From assembly GCF_014356525.2 (NCBI RefSeq), contig NC_052508.1, forward strand, positions 50,013,858-50,077,857: a stretch of DNA of 64,000 nt, given 5' to 3'. This DNA is from Nilaparvata lugens. Lineage: Eukaryota > Arthropoda > Insecta > Hemiptera > Delphacidae. Below the pieces are notes generated by a model, which had not been told where the DNA came from, ran no database searches, and worked only from the letters and a program-made list of their open reading frames with translations. A program made the translations under genes and the position numbers. Of this stretch, positions 1 to 11,864 are shown piece by piece; the stretch's first letter is position 1; the number at the start of each line of letters is the position of its first letter.

Positions 1-250
1 GACATTGTCAGAATCTTCTAAGAGTGTTTCACGCTGGTCGTCCCAGAAAGTAGCGTTTACGTGGAGAGGTTTAGTAGGTTCCTCTAATTTGGTAGATGAA
101 TAATTATTATCCTTTGCCTCTGGGGTATCATATAGTCATGTAGATTTAGAAGCGCTTATTTCTTGATCTGGTGGTGGTTTGTTAGTATGTTGGTTTTGGG
201 TTGCTTTTGTTACATGTGCTACTGTATAAGATGTATTTACTCTATCGTCT
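1..250 (-). pseudogene. Unassigned coding-like fragment at left edge
   Basis: Read on the minus strand, about 45 codons are open from 137 to the window edge, including EEPTKPLHVNATFWDDQRET. The same frame upstream, beyond one TGA, is also open and of similar composition (THVTKATQ-like, NKPPPDQEISASKS). It looks like coding sequence with one stop, perhaps a retroelement gag or a gene exon. I do not recognise the family. Confidence 0.25.
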
Positions 251-990
251 AACTAGCTTAGATAATAGCCTGTGAACATTCCAATAAATAAATCTCAATA
301 TATGAAGCTATAATGCGATATACACTTAATTTTTTATGTGAGCTTTGTATACTCTTATTTTCCATACTTTTTTAGATTTCAATAAATATTCGAATAACAT
401 AATAATCGTTGTTTTCTCATTACATAAACCTTCCCTAACATATAGTATACAAATTTTATGAGTAAAAATATAATTTAATTCATAATAGTTGATTGAGCAA
501 TCAGCTGATTTGTTTGATATCAATTCAATAAATTGTCGATTGATCTACGATCGATTCATGTATTAAATCAAAACAAAGGATTCTAACCTAAAATTATACA
601 AGCAATCTTTTTTTTATAATCTGCCAATAATAAAACAAGCCGCTTTATAATTTTATTTCTGCCAATGAATTCTCATTATTGCTTAATTACAATTTTGCAT
701 AGTTTTATGCCTTATATTATTTGATGTCAACTATTTCTGAAGGTTTGAAAAGAAAAAGTTTTTTTTTAAAGTGAATTCTCATGAAGAAATTTTAAAGGCA
801 AGTCTACAAATATTTTCTAACCTCAAAATGTTTTATGGAGATGGGAAGTAGGTATTGATGTTTTTCAATGTTTCTGCCTTGTGTTTTAAAGTACTGTTCT
901 TAATTTTAATGTAATTGTACATTATAGATATTGAGTGGATTTTGAAATCAATTTGAAGCTCATTTTTTGCAAGCCGGACACATTCCAGTA
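251..990. other. AT-rich leader region before the non-LTR ORF
   Basis: No coding region supported. It may contain the 5' untranslated part of the non-LTR element, but I could not fix its 5' boundary or a target-site duplication. Confidence 0.4.
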
Positions 991-3948
991 ATGTCTCCCG
1001 GCTACATAGGCCAAAGTCCTTTTCAGGGCAATCCAGATAGTTACTTACTTAGAATAGCACAACTTAATATTGAGGGCATGACAAGAGCTAAAGGAGAAAT
1101 TTGTGGAAAAATGAGTAAAGATCTCAAAATTGACATCATACTGATTCAAGAAACACATGTAGCAGCGAATATGGATAACAAGCTGAAGATTCCAGGCTAT
1201 ACACTTGTTAACAGTTTAAATCATGATAAGCATGGAATTGCCACATTTGTTACATCGAATATTGCTTCTAATTGTAGTGGTTTAAATGGAAATAGTCATG
1301 CCATAGGCATAGTATACGGAGGGCTGAGTATATTCAATGTGTACAAACCCCCTGGGGAAGAATGGGAGAACCCTGCCCTCCCTCATGCTGCACATCCGTG
1401 CATTTATGCTGGCGATTTCAACTCTCATAGCCCTCTGTGGGGCTACAGAACTGAAAACAGGGATGGTGAGAGTCTGATTCGATGGGCTGAAGTAAATGAT
1501 TGTCACTTGGAATATGATGCTAAACAAGGCAGCACTTTTCATTCTGCCAGATGGGGAACTTCTACCACTCCAGATCTGTGCTTTGTGTCATGTAATAGGG
1601 AAGGTAGACCTTTGCATGTGACAAGATCAGTTGAATCAAGATTCCCTAGAAGTCAACATAGCATGGTGGTTTTAGAGATTGGCATGAGGTTGCCATGTGT
1701 TCAAAATCCTGAACTTCCAAGGTGGAATCTCCGTAAGGCAGTTTGGGCAAAGTTTACTGAAGAAGTTGAAAAAACAGTTTCCAGAATCCCTATCAACATA
1801 CCAAACTATGGAAGGTTCAGCAGACTGCTTTTCATGGCTGCAAAGAGATCTATCCCAAGAGGCCATAGAAAGAATTATGTCCCATGTTGGAATGCAGAAT
1901 GTGATGGTTTACTGGCTGAATATAAAGTTTCACCAACTGATGAGCTTGCCAATAGCCTGATAAAAAATTTGGATGAAGGAAGACGCAATCGTTGGATGGA
2001 AGCCATGCAGAGTCTGGATTTCACTCACTCCAGCAGAAAATCATGGAGTTTACTCCGAAAGCTGAGTGGGAACACAAGATCCATAAAAAGAGCGGATGTG
2101 ACTCCTGATCAAATAGCTGACATGTTCCAGGAAAATGGTGATATAGATGTGCCCCCAAAGCTGAAAGCTCAAATGAAGCGGAAACTACAGAAGGAGCTGA
2201 AAAACTGCATGCAACAATCCTTTTTGGCTGAGTTGGTAAGTTCTGAAGAGATTATAGCTGCCATAAAAAAGATGAAAGGCAATAGAGCACCAGGAGTTGA
2301 TGGAGTTCTGCCTGAGTTTATCAAGAATTTGGGACCAAAAGCTATAATGTGGCTCTCAAAGTATTTTTCTGAAGTAATGGCTAGAGCTGAGCTCCCCAAA
2401 TCCTGGAAACAAACAAAGGTCGTAGCAGTATTGAAGCCAGGAAAAGATCAAAGACCAATAGCCCTGTTGTCAGTTGTGTACAAACTTTTTGAACGAGTCC
2501 TGCTGACAAGAGTCGGGAGCAGAATGGATGAGTGTTTGCCAGAGGAGCAGGCTGGTTTCAGGGAGGGAAGGAGTTGTGAGGAACAAGTATTGGGGCTCAC
2601 AACTTACATTGAGCATGGGTTTGAGAGAAACCTCAAATCAGGAGCCGTATTTCTGGACCTTAGTGCAGCATATGACACAGTGTGGAGATCTGGTCTTCTT
2701 CTGAAGTTAGCAAGGATCCTGAAATGCAAGGCAACCATCAATCTCTTTGGAGCTATTTTGAGAGACCGTACATGCAGAGTGTCTCTTTATGGTAAACTCA
2801 GCACTATAAGAAGATTACAAAATGGTTTACCTCAAGGATCGGTTCTTTCACCAATTTTGTTCAATGTTTACACTGCAGACCTGCCTGTTACTCAATCACG
2901 CAAGTTTATTTATGCCGATGACATTGGGCTTGTTACTCAAGGTCGAAATTTTGATCAGCTCCAAATTGTGTTGAATGAGGACTTAGAGTTAATGGCAGAA
3001 TACTTCCAGCAGTGGTTCTTGAAGCCAAACCCGTCCAAAACTGTCTCAACAATATTCCATCTTAGTAACCAGCATGCAAAAAAGACAATTAATCTCAGGT
3101 TATGTGGCAAAAGAATATCTCATCAGGAAGCTCCCCGTTACCTAGGAGTCAGACTTGATAGATCCCTCACATATCGACAACATCTGCAGGGGTTGAGAGA
3201 TAAACTGAAGACAAGGCTAAATATCATCAGCAAACTTGCGGGAACAACCTGGGGTTGTGACATGAATGCCCTTCGAACATCAAGTCTTGCACTTCTGTAC
3301 AGTACAGGGGAGTACTGCTCTTCTGTCTGGGCTCGCAGCAGACATGTTGAGAAAATTGATACAGTTTTCAATGAAACTATGAGGAAGATTAGTGGGACAT
3401 TGAGACCAACAGAGACTGAGTGGTTGCCTGTGCTTAGTAACATCATGCCTCCAGATCTCAGAAGGTTGGAGAAGAAGAACAAGTTCATTTCCCAGTTACA
3501 ACACATTCATGAGGATCTCCCAGTCTCTAGAGATTTGGCTAACCCTCCACCAAGGCGCCTCAAGTCAAGAAGATACTTGAGACTTGATGAGCAGGAGGAA
3601 ATTAGAAGTGCAAGGGAGTTATGGAGACTGAGATGGTTGCAGGGAGAGGTCAGGAACAAAGGCCTTGTGGATGACCCTAATAACATTGTTCCTGGCACCC
3701 AGCTGAGACGTAGAGAGTGGTGTGGCCTTAACCGGTTCAGGACGCAGGTGGGAAGGTGTGCTGAGCTGATGACAGCATGGGGATACACATCTGATCCTCT
3801 GTGCCAATGTGGACAAATCCAATCAATGAACCACCTAATATCTGAGTGTCCACAACACTCCTATCATGGAGGGCTGTTGGCCCTCCATGATGCTGGAGAA
3901 GATGCGTGTCAGTGGCTCCAGAACATTCTAAATTCTATTGGTATTTGA
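991..3948 (+). CDS. Non-LTR retrotransposon endonuclease-reverse transcriptase
   Basis: An uninterrupted 985-codon ORF; I start at the ATG at 991 because the frame upstream begins only at a TTG. An APE-type endonuclease occupies about residues 20-230, with QETH (53-56), GDFNSH (141-146), TPDLCF and SQHS carrying the usual catalytic positions. Reverse transcriptase follows at about 410-720, with FLDLSAAYD (554-562), LPQGSVLSP (613-621) and FIYADD. The C terminus has a Cys-His motif of the form CxCG...NHLI..CP. No RNase H domain and no separate gag-like ORF are visible. The order fits Jockey-superfamily or Vingi/RTE-like elements; I cannot place the clade. The stretch PGKDQRPIALL seems several residues shorter than usual, which may disable it. 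It copies its own RNA at a nicked chromosomal site. Confidence 0.93.
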   Translation: MSPGYIGQSPFQGNPDSYLLRIAQLNIEGMTRAKGEICGKMSKDLKIDIILIQETHVAANMDNKLKIPGYTLVNSLNHDKHGIATFVTSNIASNCSGLNGNSHAIGIVYGGLSIFNVYKPPGEEWENPALPHAAHPCIYAGDFNSHSPLWGYRTENRDGESLIRWAEVNDCHLEYDAKQGSTFHSARWGTSTTPDLCFVSCNREGRPLHVTRSVESRFPRSQHSMVVLEIGMRLPCVQNPELPRWNLRKAVWAKFTEEVEKTVSRIPINIPNYGRFSRLLFMAAKRSIPRGHRKNYVPCWNAECDGLLAEYKVSPTDELANSLIKNLDEGRRNRWMEAMQSLDFTHSSRKSWSLLRKLSGNTRSIKRADVTPDQIADMFQENGDIDVPPKLKAQMKRKLQKELKNCMQQSFLAELVSSEEIIAAIKKMKGNRAPGVDGVLPEFIKNLGPKAIMWLSKYFSEVMARAELPKSWKQTKVVAVLKPGKDQRPIALLSVVYKLFERVLLTRVGSRMDECLPEEQAGFREGRSCEEQVLGLTTYIEHGFERNLKSGAVFLDLSAAYDTVWRSGLLLKLARILKCKATINLFGAILRDRTCRVSLYGKLSTIRRLQNGLPQGSVLSPILFNVYTADLPVTQSRKFIYADDIGLVTQGRNFDQLQIVLNEDLELMAEYFQQWFLKPNPSKTVSTIFHLSNQHAKKTINLRLCGKRISHQEAPRYLGVRLDRSLTYRQHLQGLRDKLKTRLNIISKLAGTTWGCDMNALRTSSLALLYSTGEYCSSVWARSRHVEKIDTVFNETMRKISGTLRPTETEWLPVLSNIMPPDLRRLEKKNKFISQLQHIHEDLPVSRDLANPPPRRLKSRRYLRLDEQEEIRSARELWRLRWLQGEVRNKGLVDDPNNIVPGTQLRRREWCGLNRFRTQVGRCAELMTAWGYTSDPLCQCGQIQSMNHLISECPQHSYHGGLLALHDAGEDACQWLQNILNSIGI

Positions 3949-4255
3949 AATATTAAGTGTAAAATTATGTTTTTTTTTCTAATTTTGGCCTATGTATGCA
4001 TATGCATATATATCACTTAAGATTGTCAAATAATGATCAACTTTGAAAATTGATATACTCTAGGAGATCATGTCAACAAATCCAATTATATTGATCAAGT
4101 CGATTAAATTGTCTAGCTCGATAACATTTCTCGCTGATTGATTATGATTACACAGCTGGAAATAATCCTGTCTCTCTCCCACACAGGCACATGTATCTTC
4201 TGTTATTAAGAGACGACAAAATTATCATATGTTTTCCAAGGATGAATTATCCTTT
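3949..4255. other. Sequence after the non-LTR ORF
   Basis: Starts with a short A/T-rich tail (a T9 run at 3969) and continues as AT-rich sequence. It probably holds the 3' end of the retrotransposon; no poly(A) tail or target duplication could be defined. Confidence 0.4.
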
Positions 4256-4440
4256 TCATGTCCTTCAGCGAGTTTTCCCAGGGATGAGACCTAGTGCAAT
4301 CGAATTTTTATATCATAAACCTACTATACTCCAAATTTCGTGAAAATCGTTAGAGCCGTTTTCGAGATCTGTTGAACATAAATAACCAAATATAAAAATA
4401 TAAACAGATATACAGAAATTGCTCGCTTAATATAATAGGA
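4256..4440 (+). repeat. Non-LTR/SINE-type 3' tail fragment
   Basis: Contains CGTGAAAATCGTTAGAGCCG and TTTTCGAGATCTG, then ACAAATATAAACAGATATAC-like sequence and GAAATTGCTCGCTTAATATA. This order is a common 3' end of insect non-LTR elements or SINEs. A related ATCGTTGGAGCCGTTTTCGAG block occurs inside the repeats at 19.8 and 21.0 kb. Confidence 0.55.
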
Positions 4441-7400
4441 TTTTGAAGTCTGTAAATATTTAGATTTCTGTCTCAACTGGCAGCATATAGGCCCTGGGTG
4501 GGAGGGGCAATGCAGTCAAAACACGCTGCTGCCGGGTATTATTTGCCGTGGATCGTGGCTGTCAGCAAATTAGGTAGACAATAGTTCATGCTATATATTT
4601 TCTCTTTAACTTATTATCACTTTGTAATATATGCGAAATCACATTTCTAATATTTTAGAACGTTTTACGAAGTAAAATGATTATCAAGGTATTGGCTAAG
4701 TAGCATTCAGTTATGCCTTATCAAAATCATTTTTCTGTTGTATGGATCCCAACTAAAAACTGTAGGTTCATCCATCTCTTTTCTTCAGCAAAATATTTTT
4801 TATATGTCGACATTGAAACCCTGTTTACATAGTATCACACAAATTGAAATATATGGAATAAATGAGAATAGAGTTAATCGAATTGATCTCACTTTCAAAC
4901 TTCAGCATATTGTTTTATTAACCTTACAAAAACAACTCTTACAATCTATTCAACATACATAAGTATAACTGTTTGGGATTCATAATAATTTCTCTAGATT
5001 CTAAAGCTTAGCAATTATTAAAAATAAAAATAATACGTTATCAATTGAGAAATTCATAAGGTCTTTATTTGAAAATATAATTTAAAATTACAATGATTAC
5101 AATATATACAATTAATGATTACATATGTCAATTTCCATTGTAAAAATATATCTCTTATTCATTCACGAATACTTTACAGCAACATTTGATCTAAAAAATA
5201 AAACATTGCTTTCAATTCAAACTAAAAATTCAGCATGAATTTCACGACATAATAATTTATTTCTGAAGGCAATTCCGATTTTATTTATCAGTATTATTGT
5301 TATTAAAATTTATAGCTATTAGTCTAAATTTATGTATACCTAGTTTTCTAGAATTGAACTTTTCCATTCCAACTTCGCATTGTAATAGTTATTAGTTTGT
5401 TAATCTTAACTATCAACAATAATTATTAATTATTATGGAACAGAGTAAATCATCAACAAGCCTATTAGATCTCATTTTAAATTTTAACAGTACGATTCTA
5501 GGGTACATGGTAGGCTATTATTATTTATCTTATCAAGTATTTTATCTGCAATCTAGTCAAACAAATATAATGCTTTATATGCTTCCACCACTATAATAAT
5601 ATTATCAAGTGGCTAATTAATATTTCATTATTCCATCAAAATTGTTCAAGTACCTAGTATATTTTTAAAATTTTCAGCCTAGAACAATAAAACTTGATTA
5701 GTTACTAAACCTGTATTTCTATAAACACAAGTAGACAAATAATAAGTTTTATGATTGTGTTTACATTATGTTGGGCTCACATTAGAATCAGGTTTGTATT
5801 GATTCCTGACGAGAAAAACACGTCATACAAAACGAACATTTTCGATTAGTTAAAAATCGCTATTTGAACTAATTTAAGCAGAACAAGTCAAGTAATAAAA
5901 GTTATCAATGTATTCTCCATTTCAGTACGGTACTATATTCCAAGCTAAACGTAAGGTAGGTACTTAAATTAAGTGGATAATTTTAATGTAAGTATACTGG
6001 TAACATAAGTACACTGAACATGAATTATTTATTATTTTAAGCACAATATAACAAGCACGAGGTGAAGGTTTTGATATTTTATTTTTGTAGAATCCAACAA
6101 CAGAAAATCATGAAACAAAAATAATAGTACGCTCTACGCCTATCAATCAACACTGCATTAAAAATACTTGGGTTTTTCCAAATTGGTTTTCCTCTAATAA
6201 GATTTAATTGTATTTTGTAATAATATTGTTTCAGATATACCCTTCCAATGGGAAGTCTTTTACATTTTTATCCGATACACGTACAAAACAAACATTCTCG
6301 ATTCAGGAATTTGTGAAAAAATTCTATTTGAACTAATTTAAGCTTTTCAGGTCAAGTAATAAAAGTGATCAATTACATGAAGATCTTCATAAAATACTTT
6401 AGTATTAAAAATTTCATCGAGATCAGTATTGGTTTGAAATTTTGAATGGGGTTAAACATTAATCAATATTAATTCAAATTTAATCTTTCCTTAGATCTAT
6501 GATAGATTCCTAGCATAGGAATATTTTCTTACTACATCCCTAACGATTTTGCATGGCTGAAAACTGAAGATGAAAAAATATAATAAATTGAACTAGTTTA
6601 TTAAAATTAATCATTGGAGTAATTTGTGTGAAATAAATCTGATCAATATATAGTTATTAATTAACACTTTTTTATAGTTCCTATCTAATTATCTATCGAC
6701 TTAGGCTTGGTTGAATAAAGATCTTTCTACTATATAAAACAACTTATGTAAAAAATGAAGTAAGATGCTAAAAATACATAAATATCGATTAAAAAATGTT
6801 TATAGTTCTCATCTACCTGTAGCAGGAGAAATTAATGAAAACTTCACAATATTTTAACTAAAAAATATAAATACAGTATATACTCTATTGATTTATTATA
6901 ATTTTCATATAAATAAAAACAGTATTCGTCAGTTTTTACATACTTTTTAAACAACAGTAACCTGATCTTCTATTGAATGCTAAGTACGCTTCTAGCTATG
7001 CTTATTCCTAGAATAGTCCTATAGGCAATGAAAAGTACAAACATAGAAATCAAAAATGTCAAGGTGGAAGCACATACTTTTTTATTAAAATTACTAATGA
7101 TGCTTAATACTAATGTGTTAAGGGCGATTGTTTAGTAGTAACAACTACTTATCAATAAATGTAATATACTTAGCTACTTGTCGCACCACTATAACATGAC
7201 GCTAGAACATAGGCCACTTCCTTTCTTAAACCCATCATCACAGTTAGCACCCTTTACACTGATTTTACTAACTTACAGTCTGGATTTCATCTCCATACTA
7301 TAATAATCTAAGATCTATAAATATTATTGTTATCGTTTATCATTGTTATCCTAGTTATTTTCCAATGCAGTATAAGTTAATACTAAACGGCTAACTCTAA

Positions 7401-9600
7401 AAAAATACTTACATTTTCATCTATACTAGTTTGACAAAATATTTACGAAAACTAAGCGTCTCTAGATAGAGTTTTCAAACGATTCACTTTTATAGGTTGT
7501 AAGGTGATAAATCTGTATTTTCATTTCTCAGTTTTTTTTTTGCATCACTTTATGTTCATCCTAAATTTATTTCTTCTCTAGGAAAAGGTATTCACGATTA
7601 TTATTAGGCTACAATTTTCTATTGGAAAATATAGAAACTCAGTTGACTGAGTGTACGGTATTTACCAAAAAGATTCACTTTTGCACAAAAAGACGGTGCA
7701 ATGAGAATATTTCTTTTACAAATTAAATTCTTCGACAAATCAGCTAAAAGTCTCAATAATTCTAGTTGAATTGGGAAGTTCAATTTGTTTCAATTCTCTA
7801 AATAGAGTTTATAGATAGGTTTATCTAGTAACAGAATTCAGCCACTTCAAAGAGTCGAAATAGCCTGATCATTGAGTCCTGTTAAATTTTACAATATTCG
7901 AATAGATTTTCTAGATAAATAGTATATCTAGTACTGAATATAATAAATCGGGTAATATAATGATAAAGTTACTATTAATATTCATTTATTGATATTGAAA
8001 TGTTATTTTCATTACTAGCCTTATAATATGTTCGATAACTGTTGGGCAAGCGATTTCCTTATTAGTTGGTAAGCAGTACAAATAATGCAGTCTCAAAAAC
8101 AACAGTTGATTGAAGGATAAGTGTGCAAACAATAGCTGTAGAATTAACATGTAATTCACTACAACTCGTTTATCAACTGCACTAAGGCAAAACCAAATTA
8201 TGACCAATTTATTCCTTTATATTTCACCCATATAAGTCACTTACTGTTAAGGAATGCTACAACTACTCAAATTGATCAAACATCAATAACAATGAATAGG
8301 CCTAGGGCGACTCTATTGTATTTTTCAATGAAAGAATGCAAAGAGTCAAATATCTAGTTAAATTTTCGTTAAGAGACCCCAACTAAATACAATTCAGTCG
8401 TGTTACCAAATAGCTCTAGGTCTACTGTTTAGGTTTATCAGATAGATAGGCCTGTAACCAGGAATCTAAGAAAGATAGCCTAGTTATTAGTTACTAGAGT
8501 AGTATTGTATTACCGTACCAAACTTACGAACAATGTAGAATAGTCATTAAAATTATTATTTTATGAGGACTGAAAAACTAATCTATTATAGTGTGATCTA
8601 ATAGTATTTTAATGACGCCAAAATATTTGAATACGTCTCTTATTGAATAATATGTTATATTGTACTGATAATTACAAAAAGCTTACAGTATCAACAAATA
8701 TCTTTTTTTTCATTTTTTTAAATTGAATTTTTCACAAACCCTAGCTAAAAATTACCTAACAAGTGAATCGTTGAAAAACTGTTAATTATTATTATATCTC
8801 ATTTGTTTTAAATATTCAGAATTGACAGCTGAAGCTGAGCGTTTAATATAAGCTACAATCAAATTGTAACCAGTATATTAGTTTTGGTAGTCAATATTCA
8901 ATAGACACAGCCTAATGCTTATATATGTTCCTGCCGGTTCCTTATCCAACAATGGATGAATATTGATAATAAGATTGAAGCTGTCTCAATGCCCCAACGC
9001 GTATAATATGGGATTGTGGTTGATGTAATATGTAAGTATTGGATTTTATCACTTATAGTTGATTCCAGTTAAGTTCTAGAGGTACCGTTAGTACTAACGA
9101 AATAGAGTATGACAAAATTTTTTGGCATAATTAAATATTAATACCTACATTAAAAATATGAAATATAATAGAACACTTATAATATTTCCTCAGTGTTCAA
9201 ATTCGCTTTAGACTGCTCAGTAACAGAAATGTTTCACATCAAATTCATGCTTCATTCAAGCATAAATTTGTTCAAACTTACATTGTAAAAATGACTCTGA
9301 AAAATATAATGTCATGTTTATCGTCGTTTTTAGTTCAAAATCTTCAAAAAGATTTAATTTTTTGAAAATATAACAATAATAAAACTTTTTCACGATATTG
9401 TTGATGATTTTGGCAAGAAATTTGTCTATTTTATTCATTGCTAGAATATTAATCCTTGAGATGATGTGATTGTTTAAACTTGATAGAAATATTTCATTCT
9501 ATTAATTCAAATACTGTGATGGATCTCATAACACAACCACGTTATAAACAGGGAGACAACTTCATTTTCATTATCCATTAGTAAAATTATCCTACCACAA
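4441..9600. other. AT-rich intergenic stretch
   Basis: No coding region with family resemblance on either strand; the few short ORFs have AT-driven composition. The one structure I see is a local direct repeat of about 110 bases, at 5808-5915 and 6272-6385, sharing TATTTGAACTAATTTAAGC and GTCAAGTAATAAAAGT. Confidence 0.6.
5808..6385. repeat. Pair of diverged direct repeats
   Basis: 5808-5915 and 6272-6385 share TATTTGAACTAATTTAAGC and CAAGTAATAAAAGT(T/G)ATCAAT, with a variable middle. Probably fragments of one repeat family. Confidence 0.5.
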
Positions 9601-10453
9601 TATTCTACAAACATTCATCCTTCGTTACAATCATCAGGATTTTGATCAACTTTCAGCATTATAAAAAACATCATGGAAACAATCTCGAAATCCAACAATG
9701 GCGACAGCAGTTCGCGCTTTCAATAAATTCATTTCCGATAAGTAGAAAAAAGTCAGTCACTGTTGATGAATCACAATCGTTAGTCTTGAATAAAGCAGTA
9801 GCAGCAGCAGGCCTCTCAAGGTCAAGGTCAATAGAAGATCATCTTCTACCAAACTTATTGAGGGATATTATTATTATTTCGATCCCTATGTCCCGCAGAG
9901 AAATAGAGTGGCGAATTCCAGGGTATGAATGTCCGCTTTAATAACGGGACAAATTGAAAGTCAACCATGAGAGAGAAACATAGCACATTACTTTGATCAC
10001 ATGACTCCGTTTCTTGAACAAATAATACAATAATGAATGAAATCCAGATAAATAAGGAAATTTGAAATGTTTTTGATTCTAGAAAAAGCATAACTTTGGA
10101 GATCTACCAAAGGAAGCTTCCGGATCACATAGTTCAATTTGATTAGCAATAATAATCATACTGACCAATGAGAATTAATAAGCACTTTCATGTTGATTAA
10201 TCCAGTGACCAATCATAATTATTATAGCTCCATTTTATTAAAACTGCCTTCTAGATATCTTTGCGCGATCAAAATATGAAAGGAAATAAGTACATTTACT
10301 TAACTTCAAAAAAATCTTCTACAGTATAGGAAAAGTTTCAGGACCGTATTTCTAAATATTATTTTTAAGGAACAGAGCTTGAGCCAACTAGGTCGCTTAT
10401 ACCTAGCAATCAAATAATAATAATCGATCGGAGTTTTCAGATTGTTTCCTATT
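9601..10453. other. Intergenic, one unassigned 99-codon ORF
   Basis: A + strand ORF at 9642-9941 contains KAVAAAGLSRSRSIEDHLLP. It has no recognisable family, and its start is a non-ATG codon in the open frame. I see no splice context or repeat copy to support it. Confidence 0.4.
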
Positions 10454-10474
10454 ATTGGTTGCTAGGCAACCAAT
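10454..10474. promoter_or_regulatory. Perfect 21-bp palindrome with RFX X-box core
   Basis: ATTGGTTGC-TAG-GCAACCAAT is a perfect inverted repeat. The core GTTGCTAGGCAAC fits the X-box consensus bound by RFX factors. It sits just outside the repeat at 10511-10690, downstream of the exchanger's stop codon, with no ciliary gene visible nearby, so function is speculative. Confidence 0.4.
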
Positions 10475-10510
10475 TGTGTTTGGGTTGAGTGTTTGTGGGA
10501 GTCATTATGT

Positions 10511-10690
10511 AAGGGTGTGATCACATTAACCGCGTGTATGTGCAAGTGCAAGTCATGAATGAGCCGAAAAACAAAATTGGATAATTGCCATTGAACCATG
10601 CTGTGACTTGCATGTAGCTGCTCACACACAACGCACCAGCAAGTGCATTGCAAGCGTTGTGAGTGTTCCTATTGTTCTTTCCATTTTTTG
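10511..10690 (-). repeat. MITE-like repeat, reverse copy
   Basis: On the minus strand it aligns with 47023-47288 and 58235-58500 (shared blocks include GAGCAGCTACATGCAAGTCA and GCTCAT(T/G)CATGA). One end reads AGGGTGTGATCACATTAACC, matching the terminal inverted repeat of the other copies. Its other end is too diverged to define. Confidence 0.6.
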
Positions 10691-10937
10691 TTTTTCACGT
10701 GCAAACTTAGTCATGCATAACCAAGCGTACACTTGCTAATACGCATATAAAATACACAAGCGTACACTTGCTAATACACACTAAAAAAGTTTATAAAAAC
10801 TCTCCAAAACTAAGAAGGGTAGGCCTAGATGAGATGAAGGTCCACCCACAAACATATCTTTTTCCGGAAGCTTCCAGAGGCATATATTTTATAAAAATAA
10901 TAGTGTCAAGAAAAATTCAATATTAGCTTGCAGAATA

Positions 10938-11849
10938 TACAGAGTTCCTGAAAAGTATGGAAACAGCTTAATATTTCTGTTACAAAGATAATTTGACAAT
11001 ATCTTCTATTAAGCTAGCTCCGCAGTGCAGGCTGGATGCTTGTCTGACTCGGACTAGGCGCTGAGACAGCAAATAATAGCAGCGTTGGTGGGAATGGGAG
11101 CGGCCGCAGTAACATCTTCCACCCAGCAATGGTCGGCGTAGTTCCGCCTAGCGGACAGACGAAATATCAATCCAGTCGGTTATTTGACCCCTCCAGCCAG
11201 GCTCAGCCAAGCAGCCGAGACAATAGAACAATGGAGTGGCGGTCTTATTCGCGTTCATCAGCAGTTTTTTTTCTCACGATTATTTTGATTTTTGTGTTAC
11301 CTATAATCAATAATAACTCCAGTCACAAGTAAAAAATTTCCAGAAACGTGGTGTATTACCATATTAATGACTTTTCATGATGGGTTTTTATTATTTAAAA
11401 ACATTGTTGACATTCTGAGCCTTCAGGCTAAACTTGGGGAGAATTTCTCTATCACGAAAAAACCCAGCTGTTGATCTTTCGGCAACCATTAATAGTCATC
11501 CTGCAATGCGGCCGAAACACTTCCAAGCCAGACACCCAACTCAAATGGCAACAACGCCAAGCTGTGAGAAACCATCCTGCACTGCGGCGCTAGGTTTAGG
11601 GATCCATTTGTATAAAAAACTACTTTTTTGTCACTCAAAATTTTGTTCCGCCATATTGAATCCAAATTTATTTTTTTAAATGGGAAGGTGGCCATACGAT
11701 ACATTATTTAGATATGGCGGAAACCGCATATCGATATCTCAAACCGTTTCAAAGTTATTCGTTTTTAAAAATACCAATAAATCATATTGAATAATCATTT
11801 TTGTAACAGAAACATTAAGCTGTTTCCATACTTTTCACCAATCCTGTAC
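10938..11849. mobile_element. TIR element, ~910 bp, non-autonomous
   Basis: The ends form inverted repeats of about 57 bases: left GAAAAGTATGGAAACAGCTT then AATATTTCTGTTACAAA, right its reverse complement with a few mismatches. Termini read TA-CAG and CTG-TA, compatible with a TA target duplication as in Tc1/mariner elements. The centre is GC-rich (NotI-type GCGGCCGC at 11100) and has no transposase frame; a 67-codon ORF at 11129-11332 is not recognised. A diverged relative lies at 32340-32830. Confidence 0.6.
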
Positions 11850-11864
11850 ATCTCAAAAATAGAA

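Noticed and set aside
1282..3822. Minus-strand ORFs inside the retrotransposon
   Set aside because: Antisense shadows of the 985-codon + strand ORF, with no domain of their own.
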